Below the pieces are notes generated by a model. It ran no database searches. It saw nothing but the letters and a program-made list of their open reading frames with translations, and was not told the origin of the DNA. Positions 9,887 to 18,817 of a DNA stretch of 64,000 nt are shown here, piece after piece. The translations under genes were made by a program, and so were the position numbers. The stretch covers positions 62,001 through 126,000 of the forward strand of contig NZ_JAIVFQ010000002.1 in assembly GCF_020829495.1 (NCBI RefSeq), in the 5' to 3' direction. The stretch comes from Nostoc favosum CHAB5714 (GTDB taxonomy: Bacteria; Cyanobacteriota; Cyanobacteriia; Cyanobacteriales; Nostocaceae). Position 1 is the stretch's first letter, and each line of letters starts with the position of its first letter.

Positions 9887-10627
9887 CTATGTTAAATTCT
9901 TAAACAATAGCTTTAGAGTTCGAGTAATAGTTTTAAGAATTTTCATTTTGCTGGCACTCGGCTTTTGATCGTATCTCAAAACCATTGGAATTTCTACAAT
10001 TTTTGGTTTGAGCGGTTTGGCTTTCAGCAGTAAATCTATCATGCAAGCAAATCCACTTTCAGTGAATAAACTCTCGCCATAATACATATCTAGTTTGCTG
10101 ACGAAAGTACGGTTATACAGTCTGTAGCCGCAAGTATAGTCTCTTACACCTGGTACACGGGCTGCAATTCTAAAAAGCCAGCTAGCTCCGTAACTCATTA
10201 TCTCTCTAAATTTTGATAAACCTATGACTTTGGAGCCTTTTCGATATCTAGATGCGATCGCAATATCATAGCTACCAGCTATCATCGTCTCATACATCTT
10301 AATTAATAGTTCTGGTGGTTGAGTGTTGTCGCAATCCATCGCGGCTAAAAAATCGCCTTCTTTAGAAATTTCTAAGAAAGTTGTGAAACCTGTTTTAATG
10401 GCTTGACCTAAACCAGCATTTTTGGCATGTTGGACTAATTTCAGTGATATCCCTAACGATTGAGATTCATCTATTGCAGTCTGAGCAGTTGCATCCTTGC
10501 TACCATCATCAACAAGAATCAGCCGTATCTCCAGATTAGAGATTTCCTGCAATACCTGAAACTTTTTGAACAAGGGGCGAATTGATTCTTGCTCATTGTA
10601 TGCGGGTAAAAGAACAAAAAGGCTCAT
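9887..10627 (-). CDS. Family 2 glycosyltransferase, ArnC/DPM1-like
   Basis: A 246-residue GT-A glycosyltransferase. It shows LLPAYNEQESI at the N-terminus, the nucleotide-binding DDGSKD (residues 40-45) and the metal-binding DCD (98-100) within AAMDCDNTQPPE. The later GVRDYTCGYRLYNR block is typical of dolichyl/polyprenyl-phosphate sugar transferases. No C-terminal membrane helices are present, as in DPM1. The likely reaction is transfer of a sugar from a nucleotide donor to a polyprenyl phosphate. It is the last gene of a four-gene operon, 39 bp after the FAD oxidoreductase, with two small flippase-like proteins upstream. The sugar cannot be inferred. Confidence 0.85.
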   Translation of the reverse strand: MSLFVLLPAYNEQESIRPLFKKFQVLQEISNLEIRLILVDDGSKDATAQTAIDESQSLGISLKLVQHAKNAGLGQAIKTGFTTFLEISKEGDFLAAMDCDNTQPPELLIKMYETMIAGSYDIAIASRYRKGSKVIGLSKFREIMSYGASWLFRIAARVPGVRDYTCGYRLYNRTFVSKLDMYYGESLFTESGFACMIDLLLKAKPLKPKIVEIPMVLRYDQKPSASKMKILKTITRTLKLLFKNLT

Positions 10628-10666
10628 AAGTACCTCGTGTGATTTTCAAAATATCATTTTCAAATT

Positions 10667-11971
10667 TCAAGAATTCAGTAATGTTGATTTCTTGAGAAAT
10701 TCATCGACTTGTCGGACGACTGCGTTGTTATTGACGCTATCATTGACCAACTGTGAGGTATTGACGACGAAAAAATCATCGTTTTCAGTACTCACTTTTG
10801 GCACAAGGCTTGAATAATTTAAAACTTGTAGCGGCTGTACTTTAATAGCTCGATTAATGTGTGCTGCGACAATATCATCTGCTTTAAGTCCTGGGAACAT
10901 CAAACGTATACCCTGGAAGAATACTTGGCGCAATTCATCATCTGGCTGTTTTAACAACGGGTCAGTAGAAAGGATATATTTTGGTAGAAATGTGATATGA
11001 TATCCTGCTGTCTCTTGCAAAGAAACTAGGTTACTCATCCCGATGACTCCAGTAAAGGGAACATTTCTATCGGCAATATTTACTACGTAATAAGGAATTA
11101 GAGCCTTGCGAGTAATAAGTACCATGCAGATTACGCCCAGGTATTCTACTGTTTCACCTGTGTCTGAAACTTTCACCAGTTCTTTGGCAGCAACCTGTTG
11201 CAGAATATTAACTGGCCCAGTAAAGATGACTTTATCAAAATGCTCCTTTTTGCCCAGATATTCTACCCACATTCCACCCTCTGGATGAGGTGCGATATAT
11301 TCCACCGAAACGCCTGTGTGGATATCACCCCCAGCCGCGTAAACTAATTTTTCTATATGGTCAAAAACAGTTTTGTAACCGCCTGAGACATAACCAAGTT
11401 GTTCTTTATTTAATGAAGAATCCCGCGCTGAAAATAACCGTTTGATATAAGCCCAGATAAAAACTGCTGATATTCGCTTATAGTTCTCTCCTAATTTGGA
11501 TAGAAGCAAGGGTTTCCAGAGCTTTTCGTATGTGCTTTTACCACCAAGTTTCAATAGCCAATCTTCAACTAATATCTTCTCTAAGCGCCGCCAGTTATTA
11601 AGCCGTGAACCATACAAGAGAGTGAAAGCTAATCTGATTTTACCTATAAGTCCAAATAGAGGAAAGCGGAGGAATTCTATAGAGTTACTGATAGAATAAA
11701 ACTTTTGATTGTCGTAGAAGCCAGTTAAACTTCGATGCCAGCGCAGTTTATCTCCAAGGCCAATATCTCTGAGAAAATTTATTAAATGAGTATCAGAAGG
11801 GAGGATAACGTGATAAAACCGATCCCAGGTAAACAACCCATAATCATGATAAGTGGTAAGTCCACCAAGCTGCTTATTACTGTCGAATACAGTTACTTTA
11901 TGTCCTTGATTGGAAAGACGTTGGGCTAATACCAGCCCAGTTATACCCCCGCCAATGATACCTATATTCAT
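10667..11971 (-). CDS. FAD-dependent oxidoreductase, amine-oxidase / protoporphyrinogen-oxidase type
   Basis: A 434-residue flavoprotein. It begins with the FAD-binding MNIGIIGGGITGLVLAQRL and ends its Rossmann unit with VFDSNKQLGGLTTYHDYG. The middle (EDWLLKLGGKSTYEKLWKPL) resembles the squalene-associated and carotenoid-type oxidoreductases and more distantly UDP-galactopyranose mutase. No substrate can be assigned. It sits between two SMR-like membrane proteins and a polyprenyl-phosphate-type glycosyltransferase, so a sugar or lipid intermediate of that pathway is a reasonable guess. Confidence 0.8.
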   Translation of the reverse strand: MNIGIIGGGITGLVLAQRLSNQGHKVTVFDSNKQLGGLTTYHDYGLFTWDRFYHVILPSDTHLINFLRDIGLGDKLRWHRSLTGFYDNQKFYSISNSIEFLRFPLFGLIGKIRLAFTLLYGSRLNNWRRLEKILVEDWLLKLGGKSTYEKLWKPLLLSKLGENYKRISAVFIWAYIKRLFSARDSSLNKEQLGYVSGGYKTVFDHIEKLVYAAGGDIHTGVSVEYIAPHPEGGMWVEYLGKKEHFDKVIFTGPVNILQQVAAKELVKVSDTGETVEYLGVICMVLITRKALIPYYVVNIADRNVPFTGVIGMSNLVSLQETAGYHITFLPKYILSTDPLLKQPDDELRQVFFQGIRLMFPGLKADDIVAAHINRAIKVQPLQVLNYSSLVPKVSTENDDFFVVNTSQLVNDSVNNNAVVRQVDEFLKKSTLLNS

Positions 11972-12063
11972 AAATTTAATTCAGATTTTTGTAGGGATGT
12001 CTTGGAAATTATATTTTCAGAGAATTTTAGTTCTAATAGTCTTGCTCTCTGCCCATTTAGCTA

Positions 12064-12420
12064 TTAGTTTACAACAAGAACGACACCAGTTATGATAATG
12101 GAAATTCCTACCCACTGGCTAAATATAACCTGCTCTTTTAGAAAATAGTGAGAAGCAATGGGTATAAGTGCATACATTAATCCTAGAACTGGAAATGCTT
12201 GACTCAGAGGAATTGTCCGCAATACATAAAGCCACAATATAGTCATAAATGTATAGCAAACAAACCAAATCCAAAAATAACGAGACAATAACAGATTTTG
12301 GATAGATGCGCTTGCTCCCTTAGTAGGACTAGAAATGTAAAGTCCATACTTTAGTGATAGGTTAGCTGTTGTTCCGAATAAAACCACAAGCATTAAAACT
12401 AGCCAAGTAATGATGTTCAT
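12064..12420 (-). CDS. Small EamA/SMR-type membrane protein, ArnF-like
   Basis: A 118-residue protein with four predicted membrane helices (NIITWLVLMLVVLFGTTANL, YFWIWFVCYTFMTILWLYVL, AFPVLGLMYALIPIASHYFL, WVGISIIITGVVLVV). The size and the helix-3 pattern PLSQAFPVLGLMYALIPI fit the small multidrug resistance fold, as in EmrE and the ArnE/ArnF undecaprenyl-phosphate-aminoarabinose flippase. It lies 34 bp after a second, similar protein, so the two probably form a heterodimer. EmrE has a Glu in helix 1 (E14); none is seen here, which argues against a drug/proton antiporter. Confidence 0.75.
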   Translation of the reverse strand: MNIITWLVLMLVVLFGTTANLSLKYGLYISSPTKGASASIQNLLLSRYFWIWFVCYTFMTILWLYVLRTIPLSQAFPVLGLMYALIPIASHYFLKEQVIFSQWVGISIIITGVVLVVN

Positions 12421-12454
12421 TTGTGAATGCTTCCTGATGAGATTTACTATAAGT

Positions 12455-12838
12455 TTATGTAGATTTTTTCACTGGAATAACTACTAAAAGAACACCCAAA
12501 AAAATAGTAATTACTCCTGCTATTCGAGTTAGTGTAATCTCTTCATTAAAAAAGTAGTATGAGCCGAAAAGTATCCCGACATAATTTAAACTAGTCAGTG
12601 GATAAGCAATACTCAATTTTACAGATCGGAGAGCCAATATCCAATTTACCACTCCCAAGCAATAAACACTAATAGCTAATACTAATTGTTGAATAAATAC
12701 CCAATTAAATAGTCCCTCATTTGTATGACTCATGGTATGCTTCATCAGCAGTTGCCCAGAAATACTAAATAAAATACTGATAAACAGGATAATATAAGGA
12801 ATTATTTTAACGTTTGAAGTTTGCGAAATAGATTTCAT
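12455..12838 (-). CDS. Small EamA/SMR-type membrane protein, ArnE-like
   Basis: A 127-residue protein, first of the operon, with four hydrophobic helices and the pattern VKLSIAYPLTSLNYVGILFGSYYFFNEEITLTRIAGVITIFLGV (helix 3, loop, helix 4), typical of the EamA half-domain family. It has a clear GAGG ribosome-binding site nine bases before the ATG. With the next gene it makes a pair comparable to ArnE/ArnF, which moves undecaprenyl-phosphate-bound aminosugar across the inner membrane. Substrate and direction are inferences from the ArnC-like glycosyltransferase at the end of the operon. Confidence 0.75.
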   Translation of the reverse strand: MKSISQTSNVKIIPYIILFISILFSISGQLLMKHTMSHTNEGLFNWVFIQQLVLAISVYCLGVVNWILALRSVKLSIAYPLTSLNYVGILFGSYYFFNEEITLTRIAGVITIFLGVLLVVIPVKKST

Positions 12839-14584
12839 AGTACATTTACCTCAATCGAGATAGTAGGTATGAACCGGACAGTAAACAGCCCATCGTTTAG
12901 AAAGTTTCGGATTTAGGTCACACCTTCTGTGCAATTCGACTTCCATTTCAATAAATAGACAACAAAATTAGGAAGCCTATGTTGAAGTGACTAATATCAA
13001 AATGATCGTCGAAGCTCATGTCCAAGAGTTAGCAACTAAATACTATGCAGCTTGTGGGATGGTTGCTGTATCATGGCAACGCCCGATATTATCCGAGTAG
13101 AATCGGTTACACTTGCAGACATAACAGTTTCCTTGCTTGACAATTGGTACAATCAATTTAGGCTTTGCCCAATTGTGAATTGCAGATGTCTTCCGTATCA
13201 GCCAGTTATGTTTCCAGACTAGTTTTAGTGCGATCGCAATATCTATGTCATAGTGGATGCAGATATAGGAAACATTGAGTCCTCTGCCACAAATTTGTGG
13301 ACAAAGTTTAGCAGTGAGACATCGCTTATGCTGAACTCGGATTCGGCCCCCATGTTCAACAGATGGAGTTAAGCGAATAATAATGGATTTCCGGAATTTT
13401 TGATTAATCCATTCATTAACTTTCATCAGTTGTATCCTGCTATAGAAACCTTGTTGAAGACACTACTCAACTTCTCAAGCCATTAACTTGTGCATCAAAA
13501 CTAAGCTGGATTGATAAATGTTTTTAATTTTCTCCAGGAAGTGTTTATTAGTTTTATGACATACCATAGAATTTATCCAGGCTCACAGACATATCTGCAA
13601 TTTCGGCTGGAGACTAAGCCGATTCATAAAAATTTGTACTCAAATCGAGTGTGCATAGATGTTCTTTTTGGACATCGGAACACAATGGATAACAGAAATC
13701 TGCCTGAGAGCGAAAACCATCTATAGATAACTTTACAGTGATGTGCTTTACAGGTTTTTGGGGAATTTTATTGAATGTCAAAATGGAGTTTTTGACGGGA
13801 CTAAGGGCTAATGTAAACTAGCGTTTGGTGATCAACTCGCAGCTTACTTACGTTGAGTTAAGTGGATTTGAGATGTTTTTACATTATCTTAAGTATTAGT
13901 GTTGTTCGATTGTTCTTAACTATATGTAATTTTAACTAGAGCTTTATCTCAAAATTAATTTTTACATATAATCACTTACTAGAATACCACGAGAAAACAA
14001 TGTTGCAAATTTATCGCCACACTTCATCAAAAATTCATTTTAAGAAAATATACCTAAACAAAAACTTTATAAAATCTACACTTTCCTCTTGATGAATCTT
14101 TATTTTTAAGAATTTGTACATTTATATACCACTTTCTGGCTAATAAAAGTGCAAAGTTAAGAGTTTTATAAAGCAGAATTTAAACTTGAACAATAGTGTA
14201 AATAAATTATTTCTTGTATAATAAGATACTTAATGCATCAAGGATCATAGATGCTAACCGATAGTCTGAACGTTTTTTATTTATCCATGAAAATCTTCAA
14301 ATTCAGATATCTCAGACAAAACTTAGTCGAAGGTTGACTTAGACACTAAGTAAGCCAGAGGACTCTATTTCTGAATTCTCTTATCAAACTTTATGCTTCT
14401 TCAGTACCTGTTATGCCAAATTATTAGTTAAACATGAAAACTTGGCTTAAAAATCAAGGTTAAAAACCAAAATCAATCCTCAACCCCTAAAAAGTTAGTA
14501 AATAATGTCAATTTTTATTGGATAGCAAGGGTTTCATGGTTTTTGTGGAGTATATTTAGCATAATATGTAATGAAGAGCCGCTC
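12839..14584. other. AT-rich, gene-poor spacer of 1.7 kb
   Basis: Only one weak gene candidate (13043-13426) is seen. A 71-codon plus-strand frame at 13511-13726 lacks any recognisable feature. The part 13880-14580 is strongly AT-rich with many short stops. A TATAAT hexamer near 14217 in TTGTATAATAAG could be a promoter, followed by a T-run near 14273, but no structure between them is convincing. The composition contrasts with the flanking genes. Confidence 0.35.
13043..13426 (-). CDS. Unrecognised 127-codon ORF, doubtful
   Basis: A minus-strand frame beginning MKVNEWINQKFRKSIIIRLT with ten cysteines, among them CLTAKLCPQIC and the cluster NCYVCKCNRFYSDNIGRCHD near the C-terminus. I do not recognise a family, and the paired Cys could bind a metal only if the protein is real. 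There is no ribosome-binding site of note and the amino-acid mix is odd, so it may be a chance frame or a gene remnant. Confidence 0.2.
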   Translation of the reverse strand: MKVNEWINQKFRKSIIIRLTPSVEHGGRIRVQHKRCLTAKLCPQICGRGLNVSYICIHYDIDIAIALKLVWKHNWLIRKTSAIHNWAKPKLIVPIVKQGNCYVCKCNRFYSDNIGRCHDTATIPQAA

Positions 14585-14839
14585 TTATTTAGTTTCTCTA
14601 AATTGTTCTCCTTTGCTTGGAGTTTGTTTGGACTCATTTTCCTGCAAAAGTCTGTTGGTAATAATTAAGACAATGATTAACAATCCAAACTGAATCTGCC
14701 AGGGTGCTAATACTAAACTGAAAATTAAGCTAATAGCCGCAAATACACCTGCAATATATGCAAGTTCATCACTACTCTTTTGAAAGAAGTAGCCAGTGGC
14801 TAAAGCCGTACAGAGTGGTATCAAAAAGAACAAAGCCAT
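14585..14839 (-). CDS. Small membrane protein of unknown function
   Basis: An 84-residue protein with two or three membrane helices (LFFLIPLCTALATGYFF, LAYIAGVFAAISLIFSLVLA, QFGLLIIVLIITNRLL) and a hydrophilic tail (ENESKQTPSKGEQFRETK) that probably faces the cytoplasm. It resembles the many short membrane proteins of unknown role in cyanobacteria. It stands alone between gene-poor stretches. The ATG at 14839 follows an AGTTAGTAAA stretch with no strong ribosome-binding site. Confidence 0.6.
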   Translation of the reverse strand: MALFFLIPLCTALATGYFFQKSSDELAYIAGVFAAISLIFSLVLAPWQIQFGLLIIVLIITNRLLQENESKQTPSKGEQFRETK

Positions 14840-15376
14840 TTTACTAACTTCTGAACTATAAGTTGTTGTGCTTATAAAACAAACTGAAATTGTTTTTTGG
14901 AATTGTGGTTAATTTTACATCCAATGAGGTTTTAGCCACAATAGCCCATTGAAATAAATATTATAGAAAATCAAGATTACGCAACGTCGTATCTTACACA
15001 AATTGGAATAATTCTTGCGACAGAAGCAGCGCCCAAAAGCTTGGCTAATAACTCCTTCTTCTGTGGTCGATAGTGAGCCAAGCTGGCTTTAACAGTAGGT
15101 TACCAGACGCTAGGCGTAGCTTGGTGAGGAGTGCAAAATCCCTTCTGGTGACATCCCAACTCAGTATAGCTGCGCTATGCTATACAAACTCTTGTTTACA
15201 CACGCAGATTGGAAGGCTTTAAAACTTGCGAAGGTGGGTTTTGTCTATTTAGCCAATTGCACTTTTGTGAGCAATCATCTGGTAAATTAGCTTAAAACTT
15301 TGGCCTTGCGCCAGGATCAGGATCTAGCATATTACCTTTAGAAGTAGCATTTTCATTTTTTCATTTTAGACACTCA
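14840..15376. other. Spacer upstream of tex
   Basis: Contains a minus-strand protein-like frame of about 40 codons ending at the TAA at 14977-14979 (…SLAHYRPQKKELLAKLLGAA…), closed upstream by a stop and without a start. It could be a relic of a gene. A partial copy of the CTACGCC-type short repeat is at about 15108, and TATAGC…GCTATA forms a palindrome near 15165-15185. The tex promoter should lie in the right part. Confidence 0.35.
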
Positions 15377-17536
15377 ATGCTGAACATTCCTCAATTACTG
15401 GCAACTGAAATAAACCTCAAACCCCATCAGGTGCAAAACGCGCTGGAACTTTTGGCGGAGGGTGCAACAATTCCCTTTATTGCACGTTATCGTAAAGAGC
15501 GCACCGATGAGATGAATGAAGTGCAACTACGTGAACTGGCTGATCGATATACTTATTTAACAGAACTGGAAGAACGAAAATCTGTGATTTTAAGTGCGAT
15601 CGCAGAACTTGGTAAACTCACAGATGAACTTAAAGCCAAAATCTCATCCTGCTTACAAAAAACCGAACTTGAGGATTTATACTTACCTTATCGCCCAAAA
15701 CGACGCACCCGCGCCACTATCGCCAGAGAAAAAGGACTCGAACCATTAGCGGAATTCATCAAGTCATTAAATGCCAAAAATGCTGCAACGGTTTCATTGG
15801 AAGAAGAAGCGGCTAAGTATATTTCTGAAGCCAAGGGAGTAAAAACAGCAGAAGAAGCACTTAAAGGTGCTGCTGATATTTTAGCGGAAGAAGTGGCTGA
15901 AAAAGCGGAATTACGCGCATATATTCGCGATTATCTTCTAGAAGAAGGGGTCTTTGTCTCCCGCATCAAAGATGATTATCCCGAAGGTACAACCAAATTT
16001 GAGATGTACCGTAACTATCAAATTAGGGTAAAAAATATTGCACCCCACAATATGCTGGCGTTGTGTCGGGGCGAAACGGAGAAAGTATTAAGTTTTGAAA
16101 TTGCTTTTGATGAAGATACGGTACTTTACTATCTTGAGTCGAAAGAAATTAAAACCAAAATTCGGACAATTCGGGATTTTTATCAGGTGATGTTGAAGGA
16201 TGCATTTAATCGTTTGATGAAAGTCTCTCTAATGGGAGAGGTAATTTCTGAGAATAAAGTCTACGCAGACATGGAATCAATCAAGACATTTGAAACTAAT
16301 CTGCGAGAGTTGCTGCTGTCTGCACCAGCAGGAATGAAACCAACCTTAGCGATAGACCCTGGATTTAGAACTGGGTGTAAAGTTGCTGTCCTCGACCAAA
16401 CGGGGAAATTTTTGGAATATCAGGCGGTTTTTCCCCACCAAGCTGCTGAACAACGTGCTAAAGCTGCACAAACTGTCAAAAATCTGATTGAAAAGTACAA
16501 GATTGAGTTAATCGCCATTGGTAACGGTACAGCCTCCCGCGAGACAGAGGAGTTTGTCACGCAAGTATTGCAAACCATAGAACGCAAACCAGTTAAGGTG
16601 ATGGTGAATGAATCTGGCGCATCTATATATTCTGCTAGTATTGTGGCGCTAGAAGAGTTTCCCGATTTAGATATTACCGTGCGCGGTGCAATTAGTATCG
16701 GCCGTCGTTTGCAAGATCCTCTGGCGGAACTGGTGAAAATCGATCCCAAATCTATTGGTGTGGGACAATATCAGCACGATGTCGATCAGAAGTTGCTGAA
16801 AAAGAAATTGGATGAGACTGTAGAAAGCTGCGTTAACTACGTCGGCGTAGACTTGAACATGGCCTCCAAAGAACTTCTGACTTCCGTCTCTGGGATTACG
16901 GCAACAGTTGCCAATAACATTGTCGTCTATCGGAACCAAAATGGAGCCTTTAAAAATCGCCGACAACTTTTGAAAGTTCCGAAGCTGGGGCCAAAAGCCT
17001 TTGAACAAGCGGCGGGTTTTCTGCGGATTCGCGGCGGTGACAACCCATTGGATAATACAGCAGTGCATCCAGAAAGTTATTCTGTAGTAGAAGCGATCGC
17101 ATCTGATTTAAATGTGCCATTAAATCAGGTCACACAAATTGCCGAAAAGCTCAAAAAGACCAACCTGAAGAAATATGTTACCGATAGCGTCGGCGAACCC
17201 ACACTGCGCGACATCCTCAGCGAACTAGAAAAACCAGGTAGAGATCCCCGTGCAGAATTTAAGTATGCCACTTTCAAAGAAGGAATTAAGGAAATCAGGG
17301 ACTTAAAGGTGGGAATCGAACTAGAGGGAATGATCACAAATGTCGCCAACTTCGGCGCCTTCGTTGATATCGGCGTACATCAAGATGGCTTGGTGCATAT
17401 ATCCCAACTTGCTGATAGATTTGTAGACGATCCCAACAAAGTGGTCAAAGTCGGACAAGTAGTCAAAGTGCAGGTGCTAGAAATCAACGAGAAACTCAAG
17501 CGGATTAGTTTGTCGATGAAAGCAGTTAAACAATAA
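15377..17536 (+). CDS. tex: Tex-family RNA-binding transcription accessory protein
   Basis: A 719-residue cytoplasmic nucleic-acid-binding protein. Domains in order: helical Tex N-terminus (LNIPQLLATEINLKPHQVQNALELLAEGATIPFIARYRKE), a YqgF/RNase H-like fold (TLAIDPGFRTGCKVAVLD, near residue 325), a helix-hairpin-helix pair (VSGITATVANNIVVYRNQNG…LLKVPKLGPKAFEQAAGFLRI) and a C-terminal S1 domain (about 645-719, GMITNVANFGAFVDIGVHQDGLVHIS). Length and order are normal. Tex binds RNA and affects transcription in other bacteria; its exact role is poorly known. A ferredoxin gene follows after 13 bp, so they are probably co-transcribed. Confidence 0.95.
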   Translation: MLNIPQLLATEINLKPHQVQNALELLAEGATIPFIARYRKERTDEMNEVQLRELADRYTYLTELEERKSVILSAIAELGKLTDELKAKISSCLQKTELEDLYLPYRPKRRTRATIAREKGLEPLAEFIKSLNAKNAATVSLEEEAAKYISEAKGVKTAEEALKGAADILAEEVAEKAELRAYIRDYLLEEGVFVSRIKDDYPEGTTKFEMYRNYQIRVKNIAPHNMLALCRGETEKVLSFEIAFDEDTVLYYLESKEIKTKIRTIRDFYQVMLKDAFNRLMKVSLMGEVISENKVYADMESIKTFETNLRELLLSAPAGMKPTLAIDPGFRTGCKVAVLDQTGKFLEYQAVFPHQAAEQRAKAAQTVKNLIEKYKIELIAIGNGTASRETEEFVTQVLQTIERKPVKVMVNESGASIYSASIVALEEFPDLDITVRGAISIGRRLQDPLAELVKIDPKSIGVGQYQHDVDQKLLKKKLDETVESCVNYVGVDLNMASKELLTSVSGITATVANNIVVYRNQNGAFKNRRQLLKVPKLGPKAFEQAAGFLRIRGGDNPLDNTAVHPESYSVVEAIASDLNVPLNQVTQIAEKLKKTNLKKYVTDSVGEPTLRDILSELEKPGRDPRAEFKYATFKEGIKEIRDLKVGIELEGMITNVANFGAFVDIGVHQDGLVHISQLADRFVDDPNKVVKVGQVVKVQVLEINEKLKRISLSMKAVKQ

Positions 17537-17549
17537 TTACAAACAGCAG

Positions 17550-17903
17550 ATGGCAGTTTATCAAGTTCAATTCATCAATCCTACACTTGGGTTAGATCGC
17601 ACTATTCCAGTACCAGACGATCAATATATTTTGGATATGGCAGAAGAAGCTGGTATCCGTTTACCATCTGGGTGCAAACAAGGCGAATGTTCTGCCTGTG
17701 TCGCTAAACTCATTAGCGGTGAAGTCAATCAAACTGAGCAAAAATTTCTGCGTCCAAGTGAAGTACAGGCTGGTTATGTTGTTACTTGTGTAACTTACCC
17801 CTTATCTAATTGCACTTTAGAAACCCATCAAGAACAAATCTTGTATAAATCAGCTCTTTACTATCAGCCTGAGTCGGGAAAATCTAAGCGATCGCAATAC
17901 TAA
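17550..17903 (+). CDS. Plant-type [2Fe-2S] ferredoxin, divergent
   Basis: A 117-residue electron carrier. The cluster ligands are Cys42, Cys47, Cys50 (CKQGECSAC) and Cys80, in the plant-type C-x4-C-x2-C-x29-C spacing. The photosynthetic ferredoxin has CRAGACSTC here, and this protein also has a C-terminal extension (YYQPESGKSKRSQY), so it is a minor ferredoxin rather than PetF. No reductase gene is adjacent. It sits 13 bp after tex and its start ATG at 17550 follows AAACAGCAG, with no strong ribosome-binding site. Confidence 0.9.
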   Translation: MAVYQVQFINPTLGLDRTIPVPDDQYILDMAEEAGIRLPSGCKQGECSACVAKLISGEVNQTEQKFLRPSEVQAGYVVTCVTYPLSNCTLETHQEQILYKSALYYQPESGKSKRSQY

Positions 17904-17910
17904 TCGGTTA

Positions 17911-18032
17911 AGGGACTTCCAAAAAAAACACTCAACCACCTAACACAAAAAATCTCTCAAACTCTCATTTATCCGTGTCCTCTGTGCCTCTGTGGTTCGT
18001 TTATTTGGATAATTTATTTCTTGGAAGTCCCT
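17911..18032. repeat. MITE-like element with AGGGACTTCCAA terminal inverted repeats
   Basis: A perfect 12-bp inverted repeat bounds 122 bp (17911-17922 and 18021-18032). The interior (CTCTCAAACTCTCAT…CTCTGTGGTTCG) is shared with the elements at 60433-60594 and 63368-63554, which have different ends. A lone TTGGAAGTCCCT terminus is also seen at about 55912. Confidence 0.7.
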
Positions 18033-18042
18033 AAGAAGATTT

Positions 18043-18116
18043 GTAGGTTGGGTTGAAGGTAGTGAAACCCGACAAAACTCTGAGAATGTTGGGTTTCATT
18101 CCTTAACCCAACCTAC
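18043..18116. repeat. Foldback repeat, GTAGGTTGGGTT ends
   Basis: GTAGGTTGGGTT at 18043-18054 and AACCCAACCTAC at 18105-18116 are perfect inverted copies. Inside, GAAACCC and GGGTTTC pair again, so the 74-bp unit folds into one long hairpin. It lies downstream of the ferredoxin gene. Confidence 0.65.
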
Positions 18117-18289
18117 CTTGGAGTGCTTTTTTAAGTAAAACCTACGCAGTATTATAACCGCTATATTTTTCTCAATGATCGGCCTAACGGTAGAAGCAAA
18201 TTCTATCTTGCAAGAGAGGTTAAAACCTAGCAGATAGTTGAAGATGAGATAAGAAGTTACAAAAAATCTTTAGTGATTAGGTAAGAAAA

Positions 18290-18688
18290 ATGTTAACACC
18301 ATTATTAACCGCCCTAGCTACAGCTTTGAGCCTGTTGATTGTTGATTTAGTTGTTCCAGGCGTTAATATTGCTAATTTTCCCGCAGCTATGATTGCGGCT
18401 TTAGTAATTGGTCTAATTAACGGTTCAGTTAAACCAGTTTTGTCTGCTCTTTCTTTACCACTTAACTTTCTCTCATTTGGAGCATTTTCACTCATCGTTA
18501 ACGGTTTGTGTTTCTGGTTAGCAGCAGTGCTAGTTCCTGGGTTCGCAGTTCGCGGAATTATTGGTTTCCTTCTTGGGCCAGTGATTCTAACTTTTGCTAA
18601 CACCTTCATTAACAACTACTTTGTTGAAAGAAACCTTTTAACCGGCAGTGGTGATGTAAAAACCCAAGGTGAATTACCTTCTAGATAA
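18290..18688 (+). CDS. Phage-holin superfamily IV membrane protein (PF04020-like)
   Basis: A 132-residue protein with four membrane helices (LLTALATALSLLIVDLVVPG, FPAAMIAALVIGLINGSV, FLSFGAFSLIVNGLCFWLAA, GIIGFLLGPVILTFANTFI). The pattern PVLSALSLPLNFLSFGAFSLIVNGL matches the PF04020 family, also called YvlD-like. Despite the family name, most members are chromosomal and not lytic. Nothing phage-like is nearby. A second small membrane protein of the stress-linked YqaE type follows 129 bp downstream on the same strand. Confidence 0.85.
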   Translation: MLTPLLTALATALSLLIVDLVVPGVNIANFPAAMIAALVIGLINGSVKPVLSALSLPLNFLSFGAFSLIVNGLCFWLAAVLVPGFAVRGIIGFLLGPVILTFANTFINNYFVERNLLTGSGDVKTQGELPSR

Positions 18689-18817
18689 GTATTATAAGGA
18701 GTAGAAATACCAGTTTTCTCACATCTCTACTCCAAATAAATATCCGAAGGTGGATTTCCTAATTCGGCATCTTCAGCAGAATGTAATTAAAGAAAATCAC
18801 AAAAATACGGCAAAATC

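Noticed and set aside
13511..13726. 71-codon plus-strand ORF
   Set aside because: No ribosome-binding site, no domain, in an AT-rich gene desert.
14977..15100. Protein-like minus-strand stretch ending SVARIIPICVRYDVA
   Set aside because: About 40 codons closed upstream by a stop, no start codon or family; at most a relic.
18290..18688. Phage holin as a sign of prophage
   Set aside because: The PF04020 family is mostly chromosomal and no phage gene lies nearby.
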